NCBI RefSeq assembly: GCF_000090795.2
Contig: NW_003546243.1
Coordinates: 1,119,692-1,183,691 of the forward strand
Direction of reading: 5' to 3'
From: Amphimedon queenslandica
Taxonomy: Eukaryota > Porifera > Demospongiae > Haplosclerida > Niphatidae
Length of the DNA: 64,000 nt
Part shown: positions 24,701 through 38,300 of the stretch, one piece after another
How the letters are laid out: each line of letters starts with the position of its first letter
How positions within the stretch are numbered: the first letter of the stretch is position 1
Made by a program: the position numbers and the translations under genes
Notes under the pieces: model-generated
Told to the model about the DNA's origin: nothing
Seen by the model: only the letters and a program-made list of their open reading frames with translations
Database searches by the model: none

Positions 24701-25922
24701 GTGTATTGGTTGGTTTAGATTTTGTGGGCACTCCTCTATCAGCTTTTCCTAGAATACTGATATACAGTGCTAGACATAGAGTGGCACTTGAGAGTCCGTT
24801 CGAACGAAAGGCATTGAGGCAACATTGTAGTTGCAATTAGGATGTATCGGGGCTTGTAGAAGAGGTTTAGGGGGTTTTCGTGGTTCAACTTCAACCGAAT
24901 GCAGACAAGATAAACTGTAGTCTGTTTGTGAATGGAGCCCAATGAACACCGGAAGGCAATGTGTTGTGTGGGCATGATAAACTAATGGGTCTGCTGCAAG
25001 GTTCCAATAAGGAGTGCTAGAGCATTACTGGATACACACTGAAAGAGACATGATGCAACTTGTTTGCAAAGAACTAATGTGTGCATAGACTCTGATGACA
25101 TCCATCTATAAGCCTAGAATAACACTATGGGTATTCACTCAAGGACTTGTGTGGGCAATGAATTAAACTCAATTGAAACTAAGTCCCCAAAAAAGGACAT
25201 CCTAAAATGCTGAAATAGCCAAGTGTGTACTTGTACAATTAAGGATAATTGCAAAGCTAAATATGATTCTGGCTATTTCCTTTTTACTATGTATATTAAA
25301 TGATAACATAACTAGAGACAACAATTTCCAAAAGTACACCATTCCAATGTAAACACACAAGCCAGCTACATTGGTGCTGCCTGTCATGTGCTTCACATTT
25401 TTCTTTAAAACAAGTAGTTTGGAAACAAGTTCCGGAACAGATATTAGATAATTATCATGTGTTAAAAACAATCAGTGCATTTACGAGTGAGCTTTGCATA
25501 CATACCCCAATGGAAAGGATGTTTGCTTTATGATTTTGTTTACTTATCTTTAGCTAGTTTCCTGAATTACATCACTGTTACATTAACTCCATTTCATTGG
25601 AGGTGCTTCCTTAAAGCCAAGTATAGATCTACATGAATGCACAAATTATGCTGTAATGCATTGCTCTTTCTTTTTTCCCTCCTTAAAAATTATATTTCCC
25701 TCTCTATCTATTGAAAATGATCCCTATTGCTACTGATTATTCGTGGTTGCTACAGTTTTCCTGTTAAATACTATATATGATATGAAACCCAGACAATGTT
25801 TCCTGGTTCCTATAACATAAAAGGAGCTTCAAGTGGCAGTTGAACTCAGAAAAATCATCAGTGCAGATAGCTACATTATAGTCACAAGCAACTCATCATC
25901 TTAAATTCTTCAAGACTTGAAA
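21744..25922. other. 4.2-kb gene-free stretch upstream of the TGF-beta pair
   Basis: Only short, uncorrelated open frames and small dinucleotide runs (for example GT near 21763) were seen. No exon chain, RNA gene or transposon terminus could be supported. Its position makes it the likely upstream regulatory region of the ligand at 25923. A CATAAAAGG box at 25816-25824 lies about 100 bp before that start codon. Confidence 0.5.
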
Positions 25923-27045
25923 ATGTCTTTCTTGTTTGGCTTTTATTTCCTCCTTCTGTCATTGGCATCAATCAGTTTATCTTTGCCAATATATCATGAC
26001 ACAGTCCTCCAAGAAGCACCAAAGGAAGCACCATCAGTATCTCCATATGTTCTATCTCTTTATGAGTCCTTTGCTGCTGAATCTGAACAACAAGAAGAAT
26101 ATCAGTATAATATTCTTAGGTCATTTGAGAGAAGTACACAATTTAGAGGTGAGTGTCATGTTTACACTTAAGATATAAGTGTATATATTATCATTAATAG
26201 GTTGCAAAGATTCTAAGTACACCTTTACCTTTAACATGTCCTCAATACCTAAGGAAGAAGACATCTCAAAGGCAATATTCAGAGTTTACGTAAATATTTC
26301 CACTTCTTTCTCTTCATCACAAGGTAGTGCCCAAATAACTCTTACCTCAAACGATTCTAAGCTCTATACAAAAGTCATCACACCCAATGAATCGCAGTTT
26401 GTTGATTTCCCAGTTCAGCAGCATATACAGGACTGGCTGAAGAACGGGCAGTTAAAGTACCTTGTTAACTTGGGTGTTACAATTGATTTAGCTAATGGAC
26501 CATTGGAATGCTACAACAAAGATATGAACATTGTCTATGACAACACACATGATAATACTCAGCCTTCACTTGTTGTCTATTCTTATGATGGCAATGAGAA
26601 CCTGGATGAACTGAATAAAGCTATCAGCATCATCCAAAGTACAGAAAAGAATGCCAATCAAAGAAATACACGCTCCTCTGGTACATCAAATGGAGAGTGC
26701 CGTAAATCAGAACTTACGATTACAAAGGAACAGTTAGGACAAGTATTGGGTGAGCAAATTCTATTTCCTGACTTTTTCCCGTTAAATGTCTGTGGAGGGT
26801 GGTGTCCGTCCAATAAGTACATGAAGCAACTCAACTCTATCATACTGTATCACTTATTAGCTACTCCTAGCGAAAATGGTGAAAACCATATAGCCAACAA
26901 ATCCAAGTACTCAAAGTGTTGTGTGCCTACAAAATACACAAATGTTACTCGTGCAGTAATTGGAATCAATGGAAGTATCTATAAGAAGGCCCCTATCACA
27001 GCACAAGAGTGTAGTTGTGTCTATACTTATAGTCAGGAAAGCTGA
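25923..27045 (+). CDS. TGF-beta superfamily ligand, copy 1
   Basis: Secreted growth factor made as a pre-pro-protein. Two exons: 25923-26148 (signal peptide 'MSFLFGFYFLLLSLASISLS' and start of the pro-region) and 26201-27045. The pro-region has 'YVLSLYESFA', 'CKDSKYTFTFNMSSIPKEED' and 'FVDFPVQQHIQDWLKNGQ', like the latency-associated pro-domain. A dibasic-like site 'NQRNTR/SSG' precedes the mature part. The mature domain has the cystine-knot pattern with seven cysteines: 'GECRKSEL', 'NVCGGWCPS', 'SKCCVPTKY' and a terminal 'ECSCVYTYSQES'. The CC pair includes the Cys that normally links the dimer. The start is the first ATG in front of a good signal peptide. A CAATAAAATAA poly(A) signal lies just after the stop. 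It is not clear whether it belongs to the BMP or the TGF-beta/activin branch. Confidence 0.93.
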
Positions 27046-27805
27046 GGATCTGTGCTCTTTTGGACAATAAAATAATTTCTATCTCATTCTTGTAGAGTAA
27101 TGTATTATGACGGCTTTATTATAATTTGTATACATATATAGTTTTATTCAATTTCTATTTATATACTTTATTTATAATTATTATTGGCATTAAATTTGAA
27201 AAAATGTAGAGAAAGAATAACATTGCCCGTCTACATAAGCATCTAATACATGTGAACTCTCTTCCCTTACATAATTCAGCCATCATTCTTACGTAAACAA
27301 TGAATTTTTTTGGGAGCTAAAAGGTTATTGACAACTTTCAATAAACAGTTGTAAAATTTTCACTTTAGTTCAATAGAGTTGTTATTATTGTTGCAAGCAC
27401 TGAATTATTAGCTATAGGATATAGCTAAATGGTTAACAGACAACTTATAATACAACTTCTGAATTGCATGACAACAACTTTGCGCCGTGCATATCAATTG
27501 ATATTAGTAATATAACTTGTCATAGACATGAGAATTCCTTTGCAAATGATAGTCACAACATTTTCAAATCACTTGAAAACACATAGTCTTAGAGGCTTTA
27601 AAGTTTTTATGTTGATTATATTTATTGATGCAGCAAGGAGATGGTTTCCCCCCTATTAGAATCCCTAGAGGTGCTCATTTCCGTTTTTGGAGTATAAAGG
27701 AGGGGTGCCGCGAGATTTGCTGGGTATCAAAAAATCAAGCAAACGATAGCCACAGAGCTTTCCGACCCTTGTAGTTCATATATTTAACAAAAAAGTGTTC
27801 AGAAA
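27046..27805. promoter_or_regulatory. intergenic region with TATA box of TGF-beta copy 2
   Basis: Spacer between the two ligand genes. A clear TATAAAGG box is at 27693-27700, about 106 bp before the start codon, next to a GC-rich GAGGGGTGCCGCGAG segment. The rest is AT-rich. Confidence 0.6.
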
Positions 27806-28979
27806 ATGTTTACCTCTTCAGTAAACTTCTTTTTGCTCCTCTTGTCACTGGCAACATTGACAATGACCTTTCCAATCCTGGAGAAGCAGCAGCTCTCAGA
27901 CGCTGAGCCTCATCGAGACGTGGTCCTCAGAGAGTCAGGGGATCCCCAGCCAAGGCTAAAACCATACGTTCTCTCTCTCTTTGAGTCTTTCGCAGCTAAT
28001 GCTAAAGAGCAACCTGATCGACACCGCTACAATACTCTAAGGTCGTTTGAAATTACCAAGGCTCAAGGTGAGCAAGCTGACATGTGAATCCATGCATGCA
28101 TTACATTCTTTATCATTAATAGGTTGCAAAGATTCTAAGTACACCTTTACCTTTAACATGTCCTCAATACCTAAGGAAGAAGACATCTCAAAGGCAATAT
28201 TCAGAGTTTACGTAAATATTTCCACTTCTTTCTCTTCATCACAAGGTAGTGCCCAATTAACTCTCACCTCAAACAATTCTAATATCAATAAAAAAAACAT
28301 CACAACCAATGAATCGCAGTTTGTTGATTTCCCAGTTCAGCTGCATATACACGACTGGCTGAAGAACGGGCAGTTAAAGTACCTTGTTAACTTGGGTATT
28401 ACAATCGAAGCTAATGGGCCATTGGAATGCAGCAGCAAAGATATGGGCATTGTCTTTGATGATGCAAATGATTCCACACAACCAACTCTCGTTGTCTATT
28501 CTTTTGATCACGATGAAGATAGACTCTTAGAGAAACTAAACAAAGCAATCAGCGAGAAAATGAACAGTTCAGAGAGCACAGCTGATGCTGATAGAACCAG
28601 ACGATCCGCCGGCAAAACAGTTTCAAAAGGAGATTCCGAAGAGTGTAGTAAATCAAGCCTTTCAATCGATAAAGGACAGTTGGCGCAAATATTAGACATA
28701 GAGATTGACTTCCCTGAAACCTTTGACCTCAACGTGTGTGGTGGACATTGCCCAGGATCTAAATACATTAACCAGTTCCATTCTAAGATAACATACCTCT
28801 TACTGGCCACTTCCGAAGTTGAGCATCTCGCAAACAAACACCTTTACTCCAAAACCTGCGTTCCTACAAAATATCATTCACTCAACTATATAAAATTTGA
28901 TCAAAATGGTAGCGTCATAAAAACTCTCGATCAGTTCAGCGTGGCGGAATGCAGCTGTGTATACTCTTACTCGGATTAG
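27806..28979 (+). CDS. TGF-beta superfamily ligand, copy 2, lacking the inter-chain cysteine
   Basis: Tandem paralogue with the same two-exon structure (27806-28067 and 28123-28979) and intron phase. Signal peptide 'MFTSSVNFFLLLLSLATLTM'. The start of exon 2 is almost identical at DNA level to copy 1, intron end included, through 'SSQGSAQ', then the sequences diverge. The cleavage site is 'DADRTRR/SAG', a good furin motif. The mature domain has 'EECSKSSL', 'NVCGGHCPG', 'SKTCVPTKY' and 'ECSCVYSYSD': six cysteines, because the first of the CC pair is Thr. Ligands such as GDF9, BMP15 and Lefty also lack this Cys. It could therefore dimerise non-covalently or act as an antagonist; that is inference. 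Confidence 0.93.
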
Positions 28980-31900
28980 ATGGTGTGAGAGGGCCCTACT
29001 CTCTCTCTCTCTCTCTCTCTCATCAGACAATGTTTGGCCCATATGGTTTTATCAGACCTAAATTTCTTTGTTTCTTTTTCTCTCCTTGCCAACCAAAAAA
29101 CAATACATGTATAAAGTTAACTAGATATGCATTGTATCATATTATCATTATAATTATATTAATTTATTATTATTATTATTATTATTATTGCTATTATTAC
29201 TATTTTTGTTTCAATCACTTAACTGTATCATTAATAATAAAATCACACATTTCAAAGCAAGACACAGCCAAAAAAAAGTCACAGAGAAAAGAAGGAAAAA
29301 GGGAGGGAATCTATTTGTTACCAAACTATTGAAGCAGTATGCACACAACACATACTCTCATCAGTACCTCTTGTTGATTGTGTCCACTATCAAATGTTGG
29401 CTTACTGAAAACATAATACCAAATGCCACTGAGCCTGAGGTGTGTACATGTCAACCAGTTAGGAGGGCTAGCTAGGATACGGTGTTATCGATAACAAAAC
29501 TTTTTATTGAGGACAAGTATGTGCGTCAAAGTAGGAATAATAGCCAGTGGTTGTTTTGGTATGCATTTCTCTGTAGTTGATAATTGAGATGAGAGTACAC
29601 CCATTGGTCTTGCCATTAAACAAACACACTTTAAAAGAGAGAGAGAGAGACAGAGAGAGTGAGACCAAAGGACACCTGCTCCTACTTGATAAGCCAAGCC
29701 CAACTAGCTATACAAACACAGCAATTATCTATACAAACAAACTGGAGAAACAAAAAAGAGAGAGAAAATTGAGAGAAGATAAGTGAAAGAGAGGGAGAAA
29801 GAGAAAGACATAAAAAGATTGAAAGGTATAGAGAGAGAGAGCTTTAAAGGTAAATGTACTCTAGGCGTTAAATATCTCTAAATCAGTGGAAGTTGTAAAG
29901 TTTAGAAAAACAAGTAACCATTTATCAGTTAGGCCTCAGATGATAATAGTAGATTAGTCAGCAATAGGTTGTTATTGTCTCAGTATAGACTTAATGGCAT
30001 GTGTACTGTCATAATAAGACAGAATGGGGTAGTATAGCCTCTCTACATATCATTATAGTAAATTAAACATGTACATGTACATGTACATGTATGTGCATAT
30101 CAAAATGTTTGCCATGTCTGTATTGGGTGTAATAGTTGGTGTGAATACAAAAGGACTTTGTGAGAGTCATAATAATAATAATAACAGCTGTTTCTTGTAT
30201 TTATTAGTATATTGACCAGAAAGAGAGGATTGACATACCAATACTAATTACAAACTCTTTAAAACCAAAATTGATTAATTGCCTCAATTAGATTCCCACC
30301 GCCCTTGCTTCCCCTTCTCACATACAGAGATAGAGAGAGAGCAATACTCTATGTATTAAGATGAACACCTGGTAAACTCTGTCATTGGTATTGTTAGTAT
30401 AGTAGAGTAGTAATATCAGGCTGATGAGGGCAATTGTAGCAACAGCGTCTGAGAGTATACTTATTGTAACACATCTGGCCATTTGTATATCATACAACAT
30501 CCTTCCTATATTGCTAGCTTGCTCGAATATACATGTACATGTACATGCATTTATCCTTAGGCTACATGTGAATGTGCAATAATGAGCAGTCTTGGATGGA
30601 AAGAATAATGGAAGAGACAAAAAGAGCCAGATGACTAGAAGAGGGAAACTGAAGAGAGAGAGAGAGAGAGAAAGTTTTCATACAACAGAATCAGTCAAAG
30701 TGAGCGTAACTTTCACAGTGGCTATGACAACTAAACAAGAAACCATTAGGAGAGAAGGTTAAGGGCGAGAGTGGGTATACGATAATTATGTGTAATTTTC
30801 GATGTCTGGTATTAGCCACACCTATAAACAATGAATTTTTCGATAATTGAAAGAAATTAAAAATTTGAACCAGAACATACAGTATATGTAACTACTCACA
30901 AAATATTCCAATCAAAAATACATTGACAATGTAATCAGGTGGCTCAACTAGACCAGAGCCTAAACATCAGATACATGTTCATCCTTTTAACAATAATAAG
31001 GAAAATGTCTAGTCTGTAAGTGATTAACAGTAGTGAGGGCTAATGTCAGCAGACTTGATGACCTTTAGTCTATAGGAAGGATTAACTTGCCAGCCAGACA
31101 AGAAATGGATATATACCATCACCTAATGAACCAACCCACTTCAGTGAGTCAGTGATAGCATTAATATACAAAGCATTAGGATTAGCGATAAGACTAATGT
31201 GTGGATCAGTGTAATGGGATCGGCATTAGAAGTACAACGGAACGACAATGAGAACGGCACATAAAAGGGTAAGACAATGATTGTCGCAAGACTGACTCGC
31301 TAGTGAGACAAGACAGCAATTAAGTCTAGACTACAATTTAAAGGAAATGGTGACTATTATTGACACGTTCCGACCTTTGCTATAGTCAATAATATGAGCA
31401 CTTATCCTGTGACATCTACCCAGGTGTGAGCGACCCTCTTTATCACCAGCCCTGCTATAATGTGAAGTGGGAAAATCCAATTAGAAAACAAGCCACTAAT
31501 TACTAAACAATGCAACGCCTAATGATATTGGCTTTTAAAAGAACTACATGTACATGTAAATATTTATACACAAAGAGAAGACTAAGAGCACAGCTAATGA
31601 TACTGTATACAAAGTGTGATACAACACTTGGTGAGCACATCCTCTCATTAGTCCATTATATTTGCACACACACTACCACGTACAAGTAAGACTTACATGT
31701 ACGCACACACAAATAAATGTCATCACTACGAGGAAAAAGGTGAAAGAGAGAGGGGGAAGATGGACAGAGAAAAAGGAAAACACCCAAATTGTACAAGATA
31801 GAGTTGTATGTACATGTATGTAGAAGCATGACATCCTCACACACATTAAGCTTCAGTTTTGTCTTAAAGTACAAGTACATGTACAAAGATGCATAATTAT

Positions 31901-32333
31901 CATAATTAGTGACATATGGTTTACTAATGGGATACACTACAACAATAACATGCAGACACAGTTACGCATAAGCAACAGCTACCACTACCGAGTATGGTAG
32001 TCATTGGAGCATTTCCTTCTTTATGCTGCTAATGATGACATTAAAGGAGGAATGATTGTTCTGTGAAGGACATTGTACTACTATCAAGAAGGATAGCTAC
32101 AGGACATATGGAGAGGAAACCAAACCTGTCAAAGAGAAATCACACACAACACTTTAAGAGGAAACTGAGTGCATACCACTGATACAAGGATCTAATGAAA
32201 GTTCTGATTTAAGATATCACTAATAAATTTTTATTAAATGTACACTGTACATGGTTTAAAAAGCTACATGCATGTAGCTACACATACAGCTACTACTGTA
32301 TGAAGTACTGTATCCACAATATAATCAATCAAG
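28980..32333. other. gene-free, low-complexity intergenic region
   Basis: Contains a (CT)n run just after the TGF-beta stop (about 29003-29020), (ATT)n at 29165-29190, several (GA)n purine runs (29635-29660, 30650-30670) and TACATG hexamer runs. No supported exon on either strand. Confidence 0.6.
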
Positions 32334-35300
32334 TTATGCTTTTCTTCTAGTGATATGATCGTAGAGGATAACATGGATGTATTTACTAGTTACTACTTGA
32401 GTACGAGTGGTATTATCACCTGGTGATGCCTACACACAAAAGAGATTGAGAGAGAGAGAAATGAGAAAAAAGAAAATTAGTGGTCGATGCTGACTAAGGA
32501 ATTACTAGTACAGTACATGTATGTACACGTGAATGTGCATATTAATCTTTATTAAAGTATTGTACATGTACTGTATGTACATATACATGTACATGTACAT
32601 GTACAAAAAATACCCTATGAACATGAACCATAATATGTCAGATAAGGAATGAACATTTAGTATAGTATAATAGAAAGATAAGATTCCACCACTGGATGTG
32701 TGTATACATGACATCAGCCATTAACATACACCAACATGTACATGTACTTGTACTTGTACTTGTTTGATAAACTAATTAACCCACAGCCAACCAATAACGG
32801 AAAGGTTAACAACCCAGACTAGTCGATAAGAAAAAATGTGACACATGTACATGTACATGTACATGTATGTATCACATGTACATGTACATGTACATGTACA
32901 TGTATCACATGCGTGAGTGGAGGAGAGACAAAAAGACAAATGGTATGTGGCCACTGGCGGAACTCTATTGTTAGTAGGAGCAGGTGTTCACAAAATATGC
33001 CTCCAGGTATTACAAATTATTTTATAATGCAGAACTAGTAGGCGTAAAGTTGCTTAATAAAACAAATAGGATGGTATTAATATTGCACGTTAGAGAAAGG
33101 AATGACAATTAAACTGTGAACATTAGCAGGTGTGCACCCATTCAATATATTCTCATTGAAACTGGACATCAAAGAAACCGAATGGCCAGTCATTGTAGAG
33201 TCCGTGTGTACATACAGTGAGTGACATATGAATGGGACCATGAATCCACAAACTTAATTATGCTCATACCAGTATTGAGTAAGGGGCAAAAAAGGTAAAA
33301 TTTCATTTGGAACATGCAAGCTATAGAGGAAAGGTGACCTGAACCCTAATAACTGACTCTATGCATGAAGGAATGCACTGGATATCTAATATGCATACAC
33401 TTGATGACATACAGTACACTTGATGAATAGTAAATCCTTTAAAGTCATTACTATTTACGGAGGTCAAAGACCATCATACTCACAAACTACATGAACTATA
33501 GTCACGATGTACCTGTATAAGGTGACCTGAATCCTAGCAGTGTAGCTTGAATCTGAAACACACTATCATTGGCACATGGGATTGAGACAATACTATAAGT
33601 GATCTCAATACTACTACATGTACATCACATGTAACTAATGATCATTTGATTTCCTCTTTTTGCTTCGCTTAGGGCATTTTGTAAAAGTACATTGCACAAA
33701 TGCACATACATGTACATATACTTATTAATAATGAAATGAAATCATGATGATCATTGGTTTATTGTTATGATAAAGGGACTGAGCTGATAGCCTCCAACTA
33801 ATGTCAACCAATTATTGGATTATACAGTACATGAACACTATTGAGTTAATAGAACACACCTAACCACAGGTGGTGAAACATATTAATATTTAATTATACT
33901 GACCTACCACAGCACCCAGCCACACACCCTGGATATATGTACATGTACAATGATATTATTTTCATTAACAGTATCAATTGTTCCTTTCTATTTCTCATTC
34001 TCAGTTACACGTACATGTATACTACACGTGTACACGTCTTCTCTTCATCGATACATGTACATGTACGCATAGACCCTACTCTTCTTCTTTACAGTTTCTC
34101 CACCTCCTCTCAAAATAAATAATTCAAGAGACTATTAATTATCAAAATGACCTCTTTCTTGGAATGTCAAAGTACAGTCCTAGAGAACATCATCAAGTTA
34201 CATTAGTTTTTTAAAAGCCAGGCAATGCAATGCTAAACTGTAAATATTATGCAGGTCAATCTCTCTCTCAGTAAAAATCAATTACTTTCTAAATACATGG
34301 GGATCAAACAAGGCCAGTGGTATGAATAACAGCCATAGCAACAAGTAATAGGATATGATGTTCCAGAGTTGTACAATGTACCCTCCACACACACAAACAT
34401 CATATAACATAATTATAGTGTTTGTCACGCTCTCACGACACTGTGGGGTATGCGTCTGTTTCTCACTCCCAACAAGCAAGCAAGTATGGCAAGGATTATA
34501 AATCAATCAAACGTACACGTACATGTATGATGTTTTTGAGGAACAGGTGACACTAGGAAAGGTGTGCAACATGATTGCAAGTACAACAGTATATCAAGGA
34601 CACATGTGCATGTGCATATACAGCTAGTGGATACATGTACGTGTACTTCAAAGGAAAAAAATTGATTAAGTGGAGGGAGGCTATATACAGTGGAGTGATG
34701 TATGCTCACTATCATTAATATAAAATTATGTCAGTATAGCAAAGAAATAATTGATAGCTAATTAGAGGATGTGGGATTCATATCATGTGTTGTGTGGGTA
34801 AATGTGTATAATCACAAGGTAGAGATCCTGTGATTAGTGTGTACACAAGTGTAACAATGGTCATGCGCTGGATTGCAAATGCTAAAGGTTATCAGTTACC
34901 AATGTGTACTCTTGGAATGATCTAACCAACTGGTGACATGTAGTGACTGTGAGACATTACCAATTATGGCTAAGATCTTAAGAGAATTGGACACAAACAA
35001 CCAATGGAATTTATAATCTTAAAGCCATTGGATAAACAATTGTAAAATATCATAGCTGTGAGCATTCCTGTGGTAAGTACTTCCAGTCTTTCTCCCTCTC
35101 TTACAGAAAATAATTTCTTTCCCTTTTCTTACCTTAGGATCAACGTTGATGACTTTTCTGTCTCTCTTGTTTTTGAAGATCAGCCCGATTGTTGAGTCAG
35201 CAATAATCTAGAGGGAGAGATGGCAAACAGTGTGTGAGTCAATGTCAGTGTAATCTCATTACATGTACAAGTAGCTTTGCAAACAGTCTCCTTTGTTATC

Positions 35301-38300
35301 CGCCCGCCTGTTCCATAATTCCCCCCTCTTTCCTTATTCACATCCAGGGATTGTACATGTATACATACAACAAAACAATCACTACATCCCATTTAATCAA
35401 CACATACACGCAATATCCTAATTTCCAGACACACACAAGGAGTAACTACTCGTATACAATGTATGCATGACTACTGTAGTGTGAATGAGTGGGTGAAATG
35501 TCTGGATATGTATGTACATGTACATGCATACACTGCACAACTTAAAAATCAATAGCGACTGGATCATACGTCCTGTAGCTGTATAAACATACTCTACTGG
35601 ACTGTTGGGCACACTCGTGATGCGATGAGAATTAGAGATTATATCAAAAAGCCTCAAAGACAAGACATTGATGCATGTCAAAGAAGGTGTGCCTATAAGT
35701 GATGCTTTGATGATGGCAATTACAGTGCACTAATAAATGCTGTCAAATGACACAGCAGTTATGCTTTATAAGCAGTCACTACAGTCCCCAGTAATACTAT
35801 ACTACCAGTAAACAACATTAGCCGTGGAGGAGGAGTGCTTATTGGACAAAGTAAATATACTAGCAATTAAAAATTAAACATTTTTGCTTTATTATAATAA
35901 ATTTGAGACTGGAAAATAATGAAGAGCAAACAGTGTGTGGTTGTGTGTGTGTGCAGGTGTGGGTACAGTTGCACAATTATCTATCAATAAAATCTCTAAC
36001 GAATGCCTGCAAGTGTTATTGGTCAATTTATAAAGCTATGGACTACAGCAACTACTACTGTACATGTACATGGTGCAAGACATGTATGCATGTATTCTGT
36101 TACATCATTACTCAAAGGAGCTCTCACTATGAATTCAAGGTTCTCTATAGAAAACAAACTATAACAAGTTTCATTGAAAGTACATGTAGGGAGAAACCTA
36201 CATCTGTAGTAAATAAACCAGTATTCACATTATTTACTTGAGTAGTAAATAAATACAAGCGTATGATAAATATTTTTATAGGCTAAGGAGAAAAGGTAAG
36301 GGGGAATACAGTCAGTATAGGGGTCAACCTTGAACTGTGCCAAGTGCTTCTGTGGTTTGACATTTGATAGTTATTGTATAGCAACAATGAGCCGAAATCA
36401 TTCCCAATGCTGTACTTAGGTTTCCTTGTGTACAATAGGCTAACGAACCTTGTGATTTAATACTACAGTATAGCACATTGTTGTATGTGTGCATATATAC
36501 AATGTGCATTTAAAAGGTTGGTAGGTTTGTGTAGCAAAAGTACAAAAATGATAAAAAAGAGGATGACAGAGAAGAAAGAAAGAGAGAGAGGAGATGACAT
36601 TCCAGAGGCTACTGGCCAGAGGTCACAGCAAACAGGGATTAATTACAGACAAAACAAACACAGAGAACTCCCTCCTTCCCTCTCTCTCTCTCCTCATCCC
36701 ACCACATTCTACGAAACACCTGCTACTTTCAACCAACAAAATATTTCAGACAAACGATCACTTCAAAAACAGTCAGCACACTCACTCAACAAATAACTAC
36801 ACAATGCCTTCAGTACTGGGTCAGTTAATCACTGTATATCAATGCCCACGAGGTAGACTACACTATTAATGACCTGTCTATTCTAGACGACATCTGTTTA
36901 AAATTCACCACTAAACCCTATTGTCATTCCTTAGGATGCAATGCATGTTACCATGCAGTGTACAAGTGCTCACTTTACTTTCCCATACAAGCAATGTATG
37001 AGTACATGTACATGTACACATGTACATGTACGTACAATATTGCTAGGTAACTGTTAGTATGAGAAAACATGTACACATGATCTTCCCTCTCTCTTGGAAA
37101 ATTAGCTATGTGTACTTTATAAGTTTACTATCATGCATGTACCGGTATACCACAAATGTACATATGTACTGTACATGCAGACACGCGATAATAAAAATAC
37201 AACGAAAGGAAGAAGCTGCACGATGAATACAGGATTAGGACATTATGTAAAGTTATAGGTAAGTCCTCGTGAGGTATTCACTGTACACAAAGTGATCTCA
37301 TTCTATTAGTCTTCACATGATGATGGTATCAGGTCAATAAACCTACACATTAGTTCCTTTTTGTTCCATTAACCCGCTCCCTTTATCACGGGATCAATGC
37401 GAACAAAGGCATCCATTATTCAATTAACTATCAGTAGCTGTACGAGTTGTCAGTATCACATGAAACCGCAACTGACAGCTAATAATGGAATGTCCACCGG
37501 AATACCCATGTAAATGAAATTAAGTGAGAAAATAATAATAAGATCATATGTGGCATAAGGAATCAAAACAATTGCTTCCTTGAGTGTCTAATATATCCTT
37601 TATGAACATGCACACGTGTACATGAAGATGAAAGGATTGAAGAGATGTGCTAAAGAAAAAGAGAGAGAGAGAGAGAGGGTGCATGTATGTTACTGATGGG
37701 AAGAAAAAGGACACTGATTAACATACCAATAGCAACAACCTTAACAGAAAGACACGCAAACATTACAAGCATGTGTATTCTCCCTTCAGCCTTAGCCGAT
37801 TCCCAAATGAGTTCAATAATATGCAATAGCAGGAGAGACACACACGCTCCAACATCAAATATACAAGTAGTATCAAGAGAGAGAGAGAGAGGAGGAGGAG
37901 GAGAATGTACATCTATATACAGTGTACATGTATATGTATGTACACTGTATATAAAGTATATGTAGAGTGCAATACAAGAGCTATAGGCATGAGGAGCCAG
38001 AATTCTGGCACTGTCTGACATAGTAGGAACACTAGAGACGTCTAGGATTAACAACAAAGTAAAATGATGACTAAACTGGGAAAACAATCTAACAGAGTGA
38101 GAGATATGAAGGCAAAGGATTAGGAGAATGAGCATATTCTGCTCCACCATATATGCCCACACAAAGAGAAGTGAAAGAGGACAACATACCTATTACGTAT
38201 AGACTTACAGAAAACTGCATAATTCTACAGTGTTAACATCAATCAGTAGATAAAAGGGAAGGGCTGTGTATGGGTTTGTGTACTGGTATAGTTCAATGCT

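Noticed and set aside
24595-24840. 81-aa frame and a GTTCGAAC sequence suggestive of a tRNA T-loop
   Set aside because: No matching acceptor stem or A box was found around it.
32505-33038. Open frames rich in Thr-Cys and Met-Tyr on both strands
   Set aside because: They are translations of TACATG hexamer runs.
37650-38162. 170-aa minus-strand frame with hydrophobic stretches
   Set aside because: It lies in the largest CFAP299 intron, is Leu/Ser-rich because of TC/GA runs and TACATG units, and has no recognisable motif.
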